DNA from: CAVQGZ01 sp963714455
Lineage (GTDB): Bacteria; Actinomycetota; Actinomycetes; Jiangellales; Jiangellaceae
Direction of reading: 5' to 3'
Assembly (NCBI GenBank): GCA_963714455.1
Contig: CAVQON010000015.1
Span: forward strand, 496,001-560,000
DNA length: 64,000 bases
Within the stretch, counting starts at the first letter, position 1; each line of letters opens with the position of its first letter. The notes below the pieces were generated by a model. The model saw nothing but the letters and a program-made list of their open reading frames with translations. It did not search any database and had not been told where the DNA came from. Below, one piece after another: positions 51,826 to 59,308 of the stretch. Position numbers and translations under genes: made by a program.

Positions 51826-53077
51826 CCCCGAGACCGAAGTCGGTCGCCCCCACCAGCACCGCCATGTTGCCGTGCGGGTGCCGGTTCTCGTACATCATCT
51901 GGTGCACGAGAGGCACGTCGTCGTAGGGGAACGCCTGCGACAGGCAGGGGTCCAGGTGGCCGCTCAGCGCCAGCTGGTTCATCTCGTTGGCCTGCACGTC
52001 GTTGGCGAAGTGCGAGCCCTGCAGCCGCTTCTGCCGCATCCAGAGGTAGCGCAGGTCGACCGTGGCGTTGAAGCCGGTGGTACCAGCGCACACCACGACC
52101 ATGCCCCCGGTGTCACACACGAACGTCGACGTCGGGATGGTGGACTCGCCCGGGTGCTCGAACACGATGTTCGGCGCGCGCTTCTCGCCCAGCACGTCCC
52201 AGATCGCCGAGCCGAACTTGCGGGCTCCCTTCACCCACTCGTTGTAGCCCTCGGTGTCCTTCCAGTGCGGCAGCATCCCCCAGTGGTCGAAGTCGTTGCG
52301 GTTGATGCAGCCCTTGGCGCCGAGCTTCATGCAGTAGTCGAACTTGTCCTCGCCGGAGACGACGGCGACGGGGATGGCGCCCGCCTCCTTGGCGATCTGG
52401 ATGGCCATCGAGCCGAGGCCGCCGGCACCGCCCCAGATCAGCACGACGTCGTTCTCCTTGACGGCGTTCTCGCCCCAGCCGTGCAGCATGCGCCAGGCCG
52501 TCGCCGCAACGAGGGTGTAGGCCGCCGCCGCCTCCCACGTCATGTGCTTGGGCTTGGGCATGCACTGCTGCCCCTGCACCTTGGCGAACTGGGCGAAGCT
52601 GCCCCAGTTGCTCTCGTAGGCCCAGATCCGGTACGTCGAGGAGTACATCGGGTCGCCGCCGTTGACCACGAACGGGTCGTTGCGGTCCCAGCGCCCGCAG
52701 TGCATCACGACCTCATCGCCGACCTTGACGTTCGTGACGTCCTTGCCGACCTTGTAGACGATGCCGGAGGCGTCGCTACCACCGATGTGGAAGGGCTCGG
52801 GCTCACCCTGGCCGCCCCTGGCCAGGGCCTTGTTTCGGGCACCGATGACGTCGACCGGCACGCCGAGCCCTGCCCAGACGTTGTTGTAGTTGATGCCTGC
52901 CGCCATGATGTAGACGAGCACCTCGTCGTCGGCGGGCTCCGGAACCTCGACGACCTCCTTCTGGAAGGCCTGCGTCGGCGGGCCGAACCGCTCGGGGCGG
53001 ATCAGCCAGGCGTGCATCTTCTCGGGCACCTCGCCCAAGGGAGGCATCTCGCCGAGCTCGTAGAGTTCCTTCGCCAT
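51815..53077 (-). CDS. ccr: Crotonyl-CoA carboxylase/reductase
   Basis: A 420-residue MDR-family enzyme that reduces crotonyl-CoA with NADPH while fixing CO2 to give ethylmalonyl-CoA. Recognised by MHAWLIRPERFGPP (about 21-34), AAGINYNNVWAGLG (about 59-72), IWAYESNWGSFAQFA (about 150-164), the NADPH loop WGGAGGLGSMAIQIAKEAGA (about 213-232), GMLPHWKD, FEHPGEST and GSHFANDVQANEMN. The length fits the family (about 415-450). It feeds the ethylmalonyl-CoA pathway or supplies polyketide extender units. Ethylmalonyl-CoA mutase and methylsuccinyl-CoA dehydrogenase are not in the window. GAGAGGA stands before the ATG at 53077. Confidence 0.93.
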   Translation of the reverse strand: MAKELYELGEMPPLGEVPEKMHAWLIRPERFGPPTQAFQKEVVEVPEPADDEVLVYIMAAGINYNNVWAGLGVPVDVIGARNKALARGGQGEPEPFHIGGSDASGIVYKVGKDVTNVKVGDEVVMHCGRWDRNDPFVVNGGDPMYSSTYRIWAYESNWGSFAQFAKVQGQQCMPKPKHMTWEAAAAYTLVAATAWRMLHGWGENAVKENDVVLIWGGAGGLGSMAIQIAKEAGAIPVAVVSGEDKFDYCMKLGAKGCINRNDFDHWGMLPHWKDTEGYNEWVKGARKFGSAIWDVLGEKRAPNIVFEHPGESTIPTSTFVCDTGGMVVVCAGTTGFNATVDLRYLWMRQKRLQGSHFANDVQANEMNQLALSGHLDPCLSQAFPYDDVPLVHQMMYENRHPHGNMAVLVGATDFGLGVSD

Positions 53078-53304
53078 TGTGACGTCCTCTCGGTGACGGT
53101 CGGGGTGGAGGTGGGTGACGCAATCGGATCAGGCGGACGTTGCTTCCCGGCGCCTGCCAGTCGGTTCGAACAGCCGTACTTCAACGAGATTCTTGCCTCT
53201 TCAGGCCGTTGCCCACAAGGAAAACAGCGTGCGATATTCCCCACTTGCGCAACCACAATCGCGCCGCGTCGTGCACCGCACAGATCGACCCCGTGTCGCC
53301 GGGG
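53078..53304 (-). promoter_or_regulatory. ccr upstream region with TTGCGCAA palindrome
   Basis: The 227 bases before ccr contain an AT-richer patch from about 53170 to 53260 and the 8-bp palindrome TTGCGCAA at 53245-53252. It resembles the short TTTGCAAA-type sites bound by RamB-like acetate regulators, a weak analogy only. No gene is seen in this stretch. Confidence 0.3.
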
Positions 53305-53895
53305 TCATGCTGGCGCCCGGACGATTCCGACCGGCACCAGCCCCATCACTGACCCGCGGTAGGTGGTCCCGCTCGGAAAGCCTGCGGCCCGCAGGAGCCC
53401 ACCCAGGTGCTCGGGCTTGCCGAAGTCGACCACGTGAACGGAGCCACCGGGGCGCAGGACGCGGCGCACCTCGCTCAGCGTGCGGCCGCGCTCGTCGGAG
53501 GACAGGTGGTGGAGCACGAAGGCGGACAGCACTCGGTCGACCGAACCCTGGGCGTAGGGCAGCGAGCCGCCGTGCCCGGCCTCGAACCGCACGTCCAGCC
53601 CTAGGTCGTTGGCCTTCCCGACCGCCCGCTCGAGCGCGGCCGCGTCCGGGTCGAGTCCAGCGACCGCCGCACGTGGCTCGGCCTGCTTCGCCAGCAGCGT
53701 CAACGAGCCCGTGCCGCACCCGATGTCCAGCACCAGCTGACCCGGCTCGACGCCGGCTCCCCGCAGAAGCTCGCGGTGGACGCGTCGGATTCCGGCCGCC
53801 GCGCTGAGCGTGTCGTAGAAGGGCAGCGCCCAGCCCACCCCAGCGGCCGGGCGATGCCGTCCGGAGTGCTGTGGGACGCCCACGTCGTCGCTCAT
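53305..53895 (-). CDS. Class I SAM-dependent methyltransferase
   Basis: A 196-residue methyltransferase of the UbiE/Methyltransf_11 type. Motif I is LVLDIGCGTGSLTLL (about residues 55-69). The acidic loop VAGLDPDAAALERA (about 78-91) binds the SAM ribose. It continues with RVLSAFVLHHLSSDERGRTL and VLRPGGSVHVVDFG. Substrate unknown. The N-terminal ALPFYDTLSAAAGIRRVHRELL resembles small-molecule methyltransferases that often lie near regulators. The ATG at 53895 is preferred over one seven codons upstream because it has AGGATGAGG before it. Confidence 0.82.
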   Translation of the reverse strand: MSDDVGVPQHSGRHRPAAGVGWALPFYDTLSAAAGIRRVHRELLRGAGVEPGQLVLDIGCGTGSLTLLAKQAEPRAAVAGLDPDAAALERAVGKANDLGLDVRFEAGHGGSLPYAQGSVDRVLSAFVLHHLSSDERGRTLSEVRRVLRPGGSVHVVDFGKPEHLGGLLRAAGFPSGTTYRGSVMGLVPVGIVRAPA

Positions 53896-53976
53896 CCCCT
53901 CATCCTGTCGCATCCCGGTCGACGAGCCGGGGCTCGTCCAGGCGTCCAGGTGCCCCGCGGATGGCGACGCCTCACC

Positions 53977-54516
53977 ATGAGTCGCATGGGTGAGCGTCTC
54001 GAGCTGGTCGGCGACGTCGTGACCCTGCGACCGACCGTGCCCGCGGACGCACGTCGCTTGGTCGCCATGCGCCGCACCGACGAGGTCCGCCGCTGGTGGC
54101 GAGGCCACGACATCGAGGCAGAGGTCGCCGACGACCTGGCCGACGACGGGCTGGTGCAGCTCACGATCGAGGCCGACGGACGGATCGTCGGCCTGGTGCA
54201 GTTCGCCGAGGAGGACGACCCCGACTACCGGCACGCTGCGCTGGACATCTACCTCGACCCGGCCGTCCATCGCCGCGGCTACGCCACGGACGCCCTTCGG
54301 ACGCTCACCGACTACCTGTTCGACCAGCGGGCCCACCATCGCCTGACGATCGACCCCGCGGCCGACAACCACGCAGCCATCGGCTGCTACGCCGCGGTCG
54401 GGTTCCGACGCGTAGGGATCATGCGCGCGTACGAGCGCAGCGGTGACGGCTCGTGGAAGGACGGTCTGCTCATGGAGATGCTGGCCGGCGACCGTGTGGA
54501 CGGCACACAACCGTAG
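53977..54516 (+). CDS. GNAT acetyltransferase, AAC(6')-like
   Basis: A 179-residue GNAT-fold acetyltransferase. It shows VTLRPTVPADARRLVAMRRTDEVRRWW (about 14-40), the VHRRGYATDALRTLTDYLF acetyl-CoA loop (about 96-114) and LTIDPAADNHAAIGCYAAVGFRRVGIMR (about 122-149). The layout, including the C-terminal WKDGLLMEML, matches the aminoglycoside 6'-N-acetyltransferase-like group. Drug modification is not proven, and many relatives act on proteins or small metabolites. ATG at 53977, with a second possible at 53986. Confidence 0.78.
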   Translation: MSRMGERLELVGDVVTLRPTVPADARRLVAMRRTDEVRRWWRGHDIEAEVADDLADDGLVQLTIEADGRIVGLVQFAEEDDPDYRHAALDIYLDPAVHRRGYATDALRTLTDYLFDQRAHHRLTIDPAADNHAAIGCYAAVGFRRVGIMRAYERSGDGSWKDGLLMEMLAGDRVDGTQP

Positions 54517-54571
54517 GACTCCCCCCGACGTCCGCCACGGGCCTTGCCACAGGACCGCGCGCCCGCTAACG

Positions 54572-54589
54572 TACAACCATATGGTTGTA
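54572..54589. promoter_or_regulatory. 18-bp perfect palindrome, ArsR-type operator
   Basis: TACAACCATATGGTTGTA is a perfect 18-bp palindrome four bases before the ArsR-family start. It also contains an in-frame ATG (54581). This is the size and place of an autoregulatory ArsR operator. Its position supports initiation at the second ATG (54593). Confidence 0.7.
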
Positions 54590-54592
54590 GAT

Positions 54593-54934
54593 ATGCAGGT
54601 GCGCAGCTCGATCCCGGACGAGGAGGTCGACCGGATATTCCGGGCCTTGGCCGACAAGACACGGCGAGACATCGTCCGGCGGACGCTGGCCGACGAGGTC
54701 ACCGTCTCGACGCTGGCCCGTGGCTACGACATGTCGTTCGCGGCGGTCCAGAAGCACGTCGCAGTCCTGGAGGGAGCAGGCCTGATCACCAAGCACCCGC
54801 AGGGCCGGGAACGTCTCGTCCGAGGCAACCCGGAGACGATCCGTCGAGCACAGGCGTTGCTCGACCAGTTCGAGGCGCTGTGGCGCGACCGGGTCGCCCG
54901 ACTCGATGCGTTGCTCGCCGACGACACGCCCTGA
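54593..54934 (+). CDS. ArsR-family repressor paired with SRPBCC protein
   Basis: A 113-residue winged-helix regulator: IFRALADKTRRDIVRRTLADEVTVSTLARGYDMSFAAVQKHVAVLEGAGLITKHPQGRERLV (about residues 14-75). There is no metal-binding CxC in the recognition helix, so it is a non-metal ArsR such as SdpR or the group linked to AHSA1 proteins. The next gene, 27 bases on, is such an AHSA1 protein. It should bind the palindrome at 54572-54589 and repress both genes. A start at 54581 would place the initiator inside the operator. Confidence 0.85.
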   Translation: MQVRSSIPDEEVDRIFRALADKTRRDIVRRTLADEVTVSTLARGYDMSFAAVQKHVAVLEGAGLITKHPQGRERLVRGNPETIRRAQALLDQFEALWRDRVARLDALLADDTP

Positions 54935-54961
54935 CCCGCCCCCTCACCCCAAGGACTCGAC

Positions 54962-55939
54962 ATGCCCGTCACATCCGTCAGCAAAGACCCCGCCGCGCTC
55001 ACCATGACCGTGGTCGCGGAGTTCCCGGTGCCGGTTCAGCGCCTGTGGGACGCCTACGCCGACCCGCGCCAGCTCGAAAGGTTCTGGGGACCGCCCACCT
55101 ATCCCGCGCAGTTCACTCGCCACGACATGTACCCGGGCGGGCGCAGCGAGTACGCGATGACCGGTGCGGACGGCGACGTCTCGCGCGGCTACTGGGAGTT
55201 CGTGTCAGTGGTCCCGGGCGAGTCGTTCGAGGTGCGCGACGGATTCGCCGACGCGGATGGCACTCCAAGCACCGAGATGCCGTCGGTGCGTGTGGTCTTC
55301 GCGTTCGCCGCCACGGACACCGGGTCGAGTCTCACCACGACAACCTGGTTCGACTCGTTGGACGCCCTCGACAGGCTGCTCGCCATGGGCATGGAGCAGG
55401 GCATGAGCGAGGCGATGGCCCAGATCGACGCCGTGCTGGCCGACCTGGCCACGTTCGCCGCAGGGCGCACGTGCGAGGCCCAGATACTCAGCGACACCGT
55501 GGTGCGAGTGAGCCGGGTGATCCGCGGCTCGGTCGAGCAGGTGTGGACCGCCCACCACGACCCCGCCCTGCTGCAGCGTTGGCTGCTCGGCCCGGACGGT
55601 TGGACCATGCCCGTCTGCGAGGTGGCCACCGAGGTGGGAGACATCTACCGCTACGAGTGGGAGAGCGTCGACGCGTCGCAGCGGTTCGGCTTCACCGGCA
55701 CGCTCCTGCACAGCGCACCGCCGCACCGCAGCGTCACGACGGAGGCGATGATCGGGATGGATGGGTCGGGCACGACGAACGAGATGACCCTGACTCCCGT
55801 CGACGGCGGCACCCTGCTCAGCATCGTCATCACCTACCCCAGCGCCGAGGTTCGCGACATGGTGCTGGGAACCGGCATGACCGACGGGATGGAGAGCAGC
55901 TACGCGCGGCTGGAGGCGAGCGTCCTGGCTTCAGCCTGA
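54962..55939 (+). CDS. Two-domain SRPBCC (AHSA1-like) protein
   Basis: A 325-residue protein made of two START/AHSA1-type domains. The first spans about residues 12-155 (FPVPVQRLWDAYADPRQLERFWGPP, GGRSEYAMTG, SLTTTTWFDS, then a C-terminal helix). The second spans about 178-325 (SRVIRGSVEQVWTAHHDPALLQRWLLGPDGW). Each can bind a hydrophobic ligand. ArsR-SRPBCC pairs are common in actinomycetes, but ligand and role are usually unknown. Its last nine bases overlap the convergent hydrolase gene. Confidence 0.85.
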   Translation: MPVTSVSKDPAALTMTVVAEFPVPVQRLWDAYADPRQLERFWGPPTYPAQFTRHDMYPGGRSEYAMTGADGDVSRGYWEFVSVVPGESFEVRDGFADADGTPSTEMPSVRVVFAFAATDTGSSLTTTTWFDSLDALDRLLAMGMEQGMSEAMAQIDAVLADLATFAAGRTCEAQILSDTVVRVSRVIRGSVEQVWTAHHDPALLQRWLLGPDGWTMPVCEVATEVGDIYRYEWESVDASQRFGFTGTLLHSAPPHRSVTTEAMIGMDGSGTTNEMTLTPVDGGTLLSIVITYPSAEVRDMVLGTGMTDGMESSYARLEASVLASA

Positions 55940-56869
55940 CGTGCCGGCGCTCCGCCTCGAGCCCTGCTCGAGCTCGGCGAGCCAGTCGAGCAGCAACGTC
56001 TCGACCCGCGGGTCGAGCGGTTCGCTCACCTGCTTCTTGTACCTCCGGACGTCGGATCTCACGCGGGGCTCGTGCCGCAGGATGTGGTCGACATCGGCCA
56101 CGACACGGGTCTGCGCCGAGGGCAGGAGCGTCGCGATGGCACCGATGTCGTCAGGGTCGACCTGGACGTCCTTGGACCCCGTCATGGCCAGCACCGGAAC
56201 CTCGATGCGGCGCAGGGTCGGCACCGGGTCGTAGGCGATGAACTCCCGCATCCATCGGGCGTTGACCTTCGCGCCCTGGACGCGCGCCACGTCACCCTCC
56301 GTTGCCATGATGCGGTCGAGGGCCTTGCGTTGTTGTCGCATCACGTCGGTGCGCATCAGGCGCAGCACGCCACGGGCCAACGCTGGAAGCGTCGGGGCGA
56401 TCTGCGCGGCCTGCCAGGTGAGGGTGTTCTCCCCGGTCTGTGCGGTGACCGCGAGCAGCACAACCCCGTCCACCGAGTCGTGCCGCACAGCCAGCTCGGC
56501 AGCCATGCTGGCGCCGGCGCTGTGCCCGACGGGCACGATGGTCGAGACGTCCGGACGCTTCGCCAGCCAGGCAAGGGCGGCCTCGGCGTCGGCCAGCTCG
56601 TCGTAGAAGCCGGTGGGCAGGTAGTCCCCGGTAGACGAACCCACACCCCGCTTGTCGTAGCGCACCGATGCCCACCCGTGCTCGGCCAGCGTGCTGGCAA
56701 GGTCGCGGCTCAGGTTCAGGGGCAGCCGCTTGGCGTTGCCGTCGCGGTCCAGCGGGCCTGAACCGGCAAGGAGCAGGGCCGCCGGGTAGGGCGCGGGGCC
56801 GTCCGGCATCGTGCACGTCGCCGACAGTGAGACGTCGGCTGCAGCAATCGTGACCTCTTCCGTCAGCAC
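55931..56869 (-). CDS. Alpha/beta hydrolase (dienelactone/acyl-peptidase-like)
   Basis: A 312-residue serine hydrolase. It has a pre-fold strand LLLAGSGPLDRDGN (about 33-46), VRYDKRGVGSSTGDY (about 68-82) and the nucleophile Ser117 in VGHSAGASMAAEL. An acid is likely in MTGSKDVQVDPDDI and a histidine in VADVDHILRHEP. It resembles cytoplasmic hydrolases of the YfhR/EstA-like type with unknown substrate. The GTG at 56869 has AAGGGG upstream. It is divergent from an HTH regulator gene that probably controls it. Confidence 0.82.
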   Translation of the reverse strand: MLTEEVTIAAADVSLSATCTMPDGPAPYPAALLLAGSGPLDRDGNAKRLPLNLSRDLASTLAEHGWASVRYDKRGVGSSTGDYLPTGFYDELADAEAALAWLAKRPDVSTIVPVGHSAGASMAAELAVRHDSVDGVVLLAVTAQTGENTLTWQAAQIAPTLPALARGVLRLMRTDVMRQQRKALDRIMATEGDVARVQGAKVNARWMREFIAYDPVPTLRRIEVPVLAMTGSKDVQVDPDDIGAIATLLPSAQTRVVADVDHILRHEPRVRSDVRRYKKQVSEPLDPRVETLLLDWLAELEQGSRRSAGTSG

Positions 56870-56939
56870 AGCGACCCCTTCATTGCTCTCATACTTGAGA
56901 ACATTATCATTTCCGATAGCGCCTGTCTAGACTGACTGC
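56870..56939. promoter_or_regulatory. Divergent promoter region, hydrolase and HTH regulator
   Basis: This 70-base stretch is strikingly AT-rich for the window. It contains TCTCA-TACT-TGAGA (56887-56900) and TATC-N6-GATA nearby, both inverted repeats. They are candidate operators for the HTH protein encoded to the right. Confidence 0.5.
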
Positions 56940-57503
56940 GTGGCCACAGACAAGGCGGACCTGCTCCTGCATCCCGTCCGCCTGCGCATCGTGCTGGAGT
57001 CCGCAGCGGACGAGATCACGGCAGGTGAGCTCGCGCGGAGGCTCCCAGACGTGGCACAGGCAACCCTGTACCGGCACATCGCCACCCTCACCGACGCCGG
57101 CGTGCTCGAGGTCGTCGCCGAGCGCCGCGTCCGCGGAGGCGTCGAGCGCACGCTCCGCCTCGTCACAGACCAGGCAAGTCTCGATTCCGCTGACGCGGCA
57201 AGCCTCTCACCTAACGAGCATCTCAGTGGGTTCATTGCTTTCGTCGGATCACTCGTAGCAGCCTTCGACCGCTACATCCATCAGCCGAGCGCCGCCCCGA
57301 GCACCGACCCGGTCAGCTACCGGCAGGTCGTTCTCTGGCTCACCGACAACGAGACCCGGCGACTGGGCGACGACCTTGGCGAGGTCCTGCGTAGGTACGC
57401 GGCGTACGAGAACGCTCCGGGTCGGCGCCGGGTGCGGATGAGTACGACGCTCGTCCCCGACGGCCCGACCGCCGACGAGCCGCGCCTCGCCGATCAGCCC
57501 TGA
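56940..57503 (+). CDS. Winged-helix (ArsR-like HTH_20) regulator
   Basis: A 187-residue transcriptional regulator. The N-terminal winged helix is LLLHPVRLRIVLESAADEITAGELARRLPDVAQATLYRHIATLTDAGVLEVVAERRVRGGVERTLRL (about residues 8-75). The remainder is a helical dimerisation or sensing domain with DNETRRLGDDLGEVLRRY. The family is widespread next to hydrolase or transporter genes it represses. GTG start 70 bases from the divergent hydrolase. Confidence 0.82.
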   Translation: MATDKADLLLHPVRLRIVLESAADEITAGELARRLPDVAQATLYRHIATLTDAGVLEVVAERRVRGGVERTLRLVTDQASLDSADAASLSPNEHLSGFIAFVGSLVAAFDRYIHQPSAAPSTDPVSYRQVVLWLTDNETRRLGDDLGEVLRRYAAYENAPGRRRVRMSTTLVPDGPTADEPRLADQP

Positions 57504-57586
57504 CCCGGCGAACATCGGCCAGAACTCCCCCCTTCGACCCCTGGCGTGTGGCAGGCTCGGCGGAACCCATCGGTAGGGGCGCTGAC

Positions 57587-59302
57587 GTGAACGGACATCT
57601 GGCCGTGGTCATGCTCGCCCTCGTAGCGCTCACCACTGCTTCGTGCGGCCAGGACGCAGAACCGGACGCACCCACCGAGGGGCGCCAGGGCGGCACCCTC
57701 TACCAGCTCGACCCGAGCGAGCAGTTCTCGCAGCTGGACCCGCAGCGCATCTACGACTCCAGCGTGTTCTCGTTCGCCGTCAGCTTTCTGCACCGGTCGC
57801 TGGTGATGGTGGACCCGTACGGGGAGTCCGACAACGGCCTGCTTCCCGACCTCGCGACCGACACGGGTCGACCCAACGACGACGCCACCGCGTGGGAGTT
57901 CACGCTGCGCGACGACGCCACGTGGGAGGACGGCTCCGCCATCACCTGCGAGCACGTCGCGTACGGGGTCTCGCGCACGTTCGCCCAAGACGTGGTCACC
58001 GATGGTCCTGTGTACGCCATCGACCTGCTCGACATCCCCACCCTCGAGGACGGCTCGTCGGCCTACGAGGGCCCCTACACCGGTACCGGGCAGGAGCACT
58101 TCGACCGAGCGGTCAGCTGCGACGGCACCACGATCACGTTCGTGCTCAACCGGCCGATGGGCGACTTCAACTACGCCGCGTCCCTGCCGGCTTTCGGGCC
58201 GGTCAAGCCGGAGGCCGACACCGGCGACGCCTACACCGACGCGCCGCTGAGCAGCGGCCCGTACCGGATCGAGACGTACGACAAGGGCGATCGCGCCGTG
58301 CTGGTCCGCAACGAGAGCTGGGTGCCGGAGTCCGACCCGTACCGACCGGCCTATCCCGACCGGATCGTGCGGCAGTTCTCGGTCGACCCGCAGGTCGCGG
58401 ACGAGCGAGTCATCGCAAGCGAGGGCGAGGACCGCTACGTCATCGACGCCCTCGTGCTGCCGCCCAACCTCGATCGCGTCTTCACCGACCCCGCTCTGGC
58501 GGACCGGCGCTGGGACGTGCTCGACCCAGGCGTCTTCTACATCGCCGTCAACACCGCACTCGTCCCCGTGCTCGAGCATCGCCTCGCCTTGATGGCGGCC
58601 ATGGACAGGGAGGCGATCCTGACCGTGCTCGGTGGCGAGTTCGCCGGCGACGAGGCCGACGGGGTGGTCAAGCCGACACTGGAACGCGACTACGTCCCCA
58701 CCGGGCTGTGGTCCGGACTGCTGGGTCGCGAGATCCCCGCCACGGGCGATCCGGAGCTGGCGCGCGAGCTGATCGAAGCCTCTGGCGAGCCGATGCCTGA
58801 CCTGGTGTACGACTTCCCCGCAGCGCTGGAGAAGGAACGGGAGGTCGCCGCCTTCATCGAGGCGATGAAGCGTGCGGACATCTCCGTGACCGCCAACCCG
58901 ATCGCCGCCGCGCAGTACTACGGCACGGTGCTGCAGCCCGATACCCAGAACCACCTGACGTGGGCGGGGTGGGGACCCGACTGGGCCAACGCCTCCACCG
59001 TGATCCCGCCGCTGTTCAGCGTCAACGGCGGCTTCAACCTCTCACGCGTCAACGAAGGTGGCCTCGAGGACGCCGCGTTCCAGCAGGCGATCGACACAGC
59101 GCGCCGCGAGACAGACCGGGACGCCCAGGCCGAGATGTGGAAAGACCTCAACACGCGGGTCGTGGAGCTGGGCCTGGTGATCCCGACGTCGTTCAGCCGA
59201 AGCCAGGCGCTGTGGGGTTCCGGGCTGGGCGGGGTTCAGTACTCCCCCACCTGGGGTGGTGCGGTCTACAAGGACGTCTACGTCACCGAGGACGGCGAGT
59301 AG
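57587..59302 (+). CDS. Oligopeptide-type ABC substrate-binding lipoprotein
   Basis: A 571-residue family 5 solute-binding protein (DppA/OppA type). The lipoprotein signal is VNGHLAVVMLALVALTTASC with the lipid cysteine at residue 20. The mature part has the class signature WEFTLRDDATWEDGSAITCEHVAYGVSRTF (about 103-132), SSGPYRIETYDKGDRAVLVRNESW and WGPDWANASTVIPPLF. It binds peptides or similar ligands outside the membrane. No permease or ATPase genes are next to it. Instead a LuxR-type ATPase regulator starts six bases later, so it may act as a sensor subunit or share another transporter. GTG at 57587 chosen for the signal peptide. Confidence 0.87.
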   Translation: MNGHLAVVMLALVALTTASCGQDAEPDAPTEGRQGGTLYQLDPSEQFSQLDPQRIYDSSVFSFAVSFLHRSLVMVDPYGESDNGLLPDLATDTGRPNDDATAWEFTLRDDATWEDGSAITCEHVAYGVSRTFAQDVVTDGPVYAIDLLDIPTLEDGSSAYEGPYTGTGQEHFDRAVSCDGTTITFVLNRPMGDFNYAASLPAFGPVKPEADTGDAYTDAPLSSGPYRIETYDKGDRAVLVRNESWVPESDPYRPAYPDRIVRQFSVDPQVADERVIASEGEDRYVIDALVLPPNLDRVFTDPALADRRWDVLDPGVFYIAVNTALVPVLEHRLALMAAMDREAILTVLGGEFAGDEADGVVKPTLERDYVPTGLWSGLLGREIPATGDPELARELIEASGEPMPDLVYDFPAALEKEREVAAFIEAMKRADISVTANPIAAAQYYGTVLQPDTQNHLTWAGWGPDWANASTVIPPLFSVNGGFNLSRVNEGGLEDAAFQQAIDTARRETDRDAQAEMWKDLNTRVVELGLVIPTSFSRSQALWGSGLGGVQYSPTWGGAVYKDVYVTEDGE

Positions 59303-59308
59303 CGCGGC

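Noticed and set aside
53977..54516. Calling the acetyltransferase an aminoglycoside resistance gene
   Set aside because: Only general GNAT and AAC(6')-like features are visible; resistance cannot be claimed from sequence alone.
54544..56241. A 565-codon frame overlapping the ArsR and SRPBCC genes
   Set aside because: Arg-rich shadow of two real genes in another frame.
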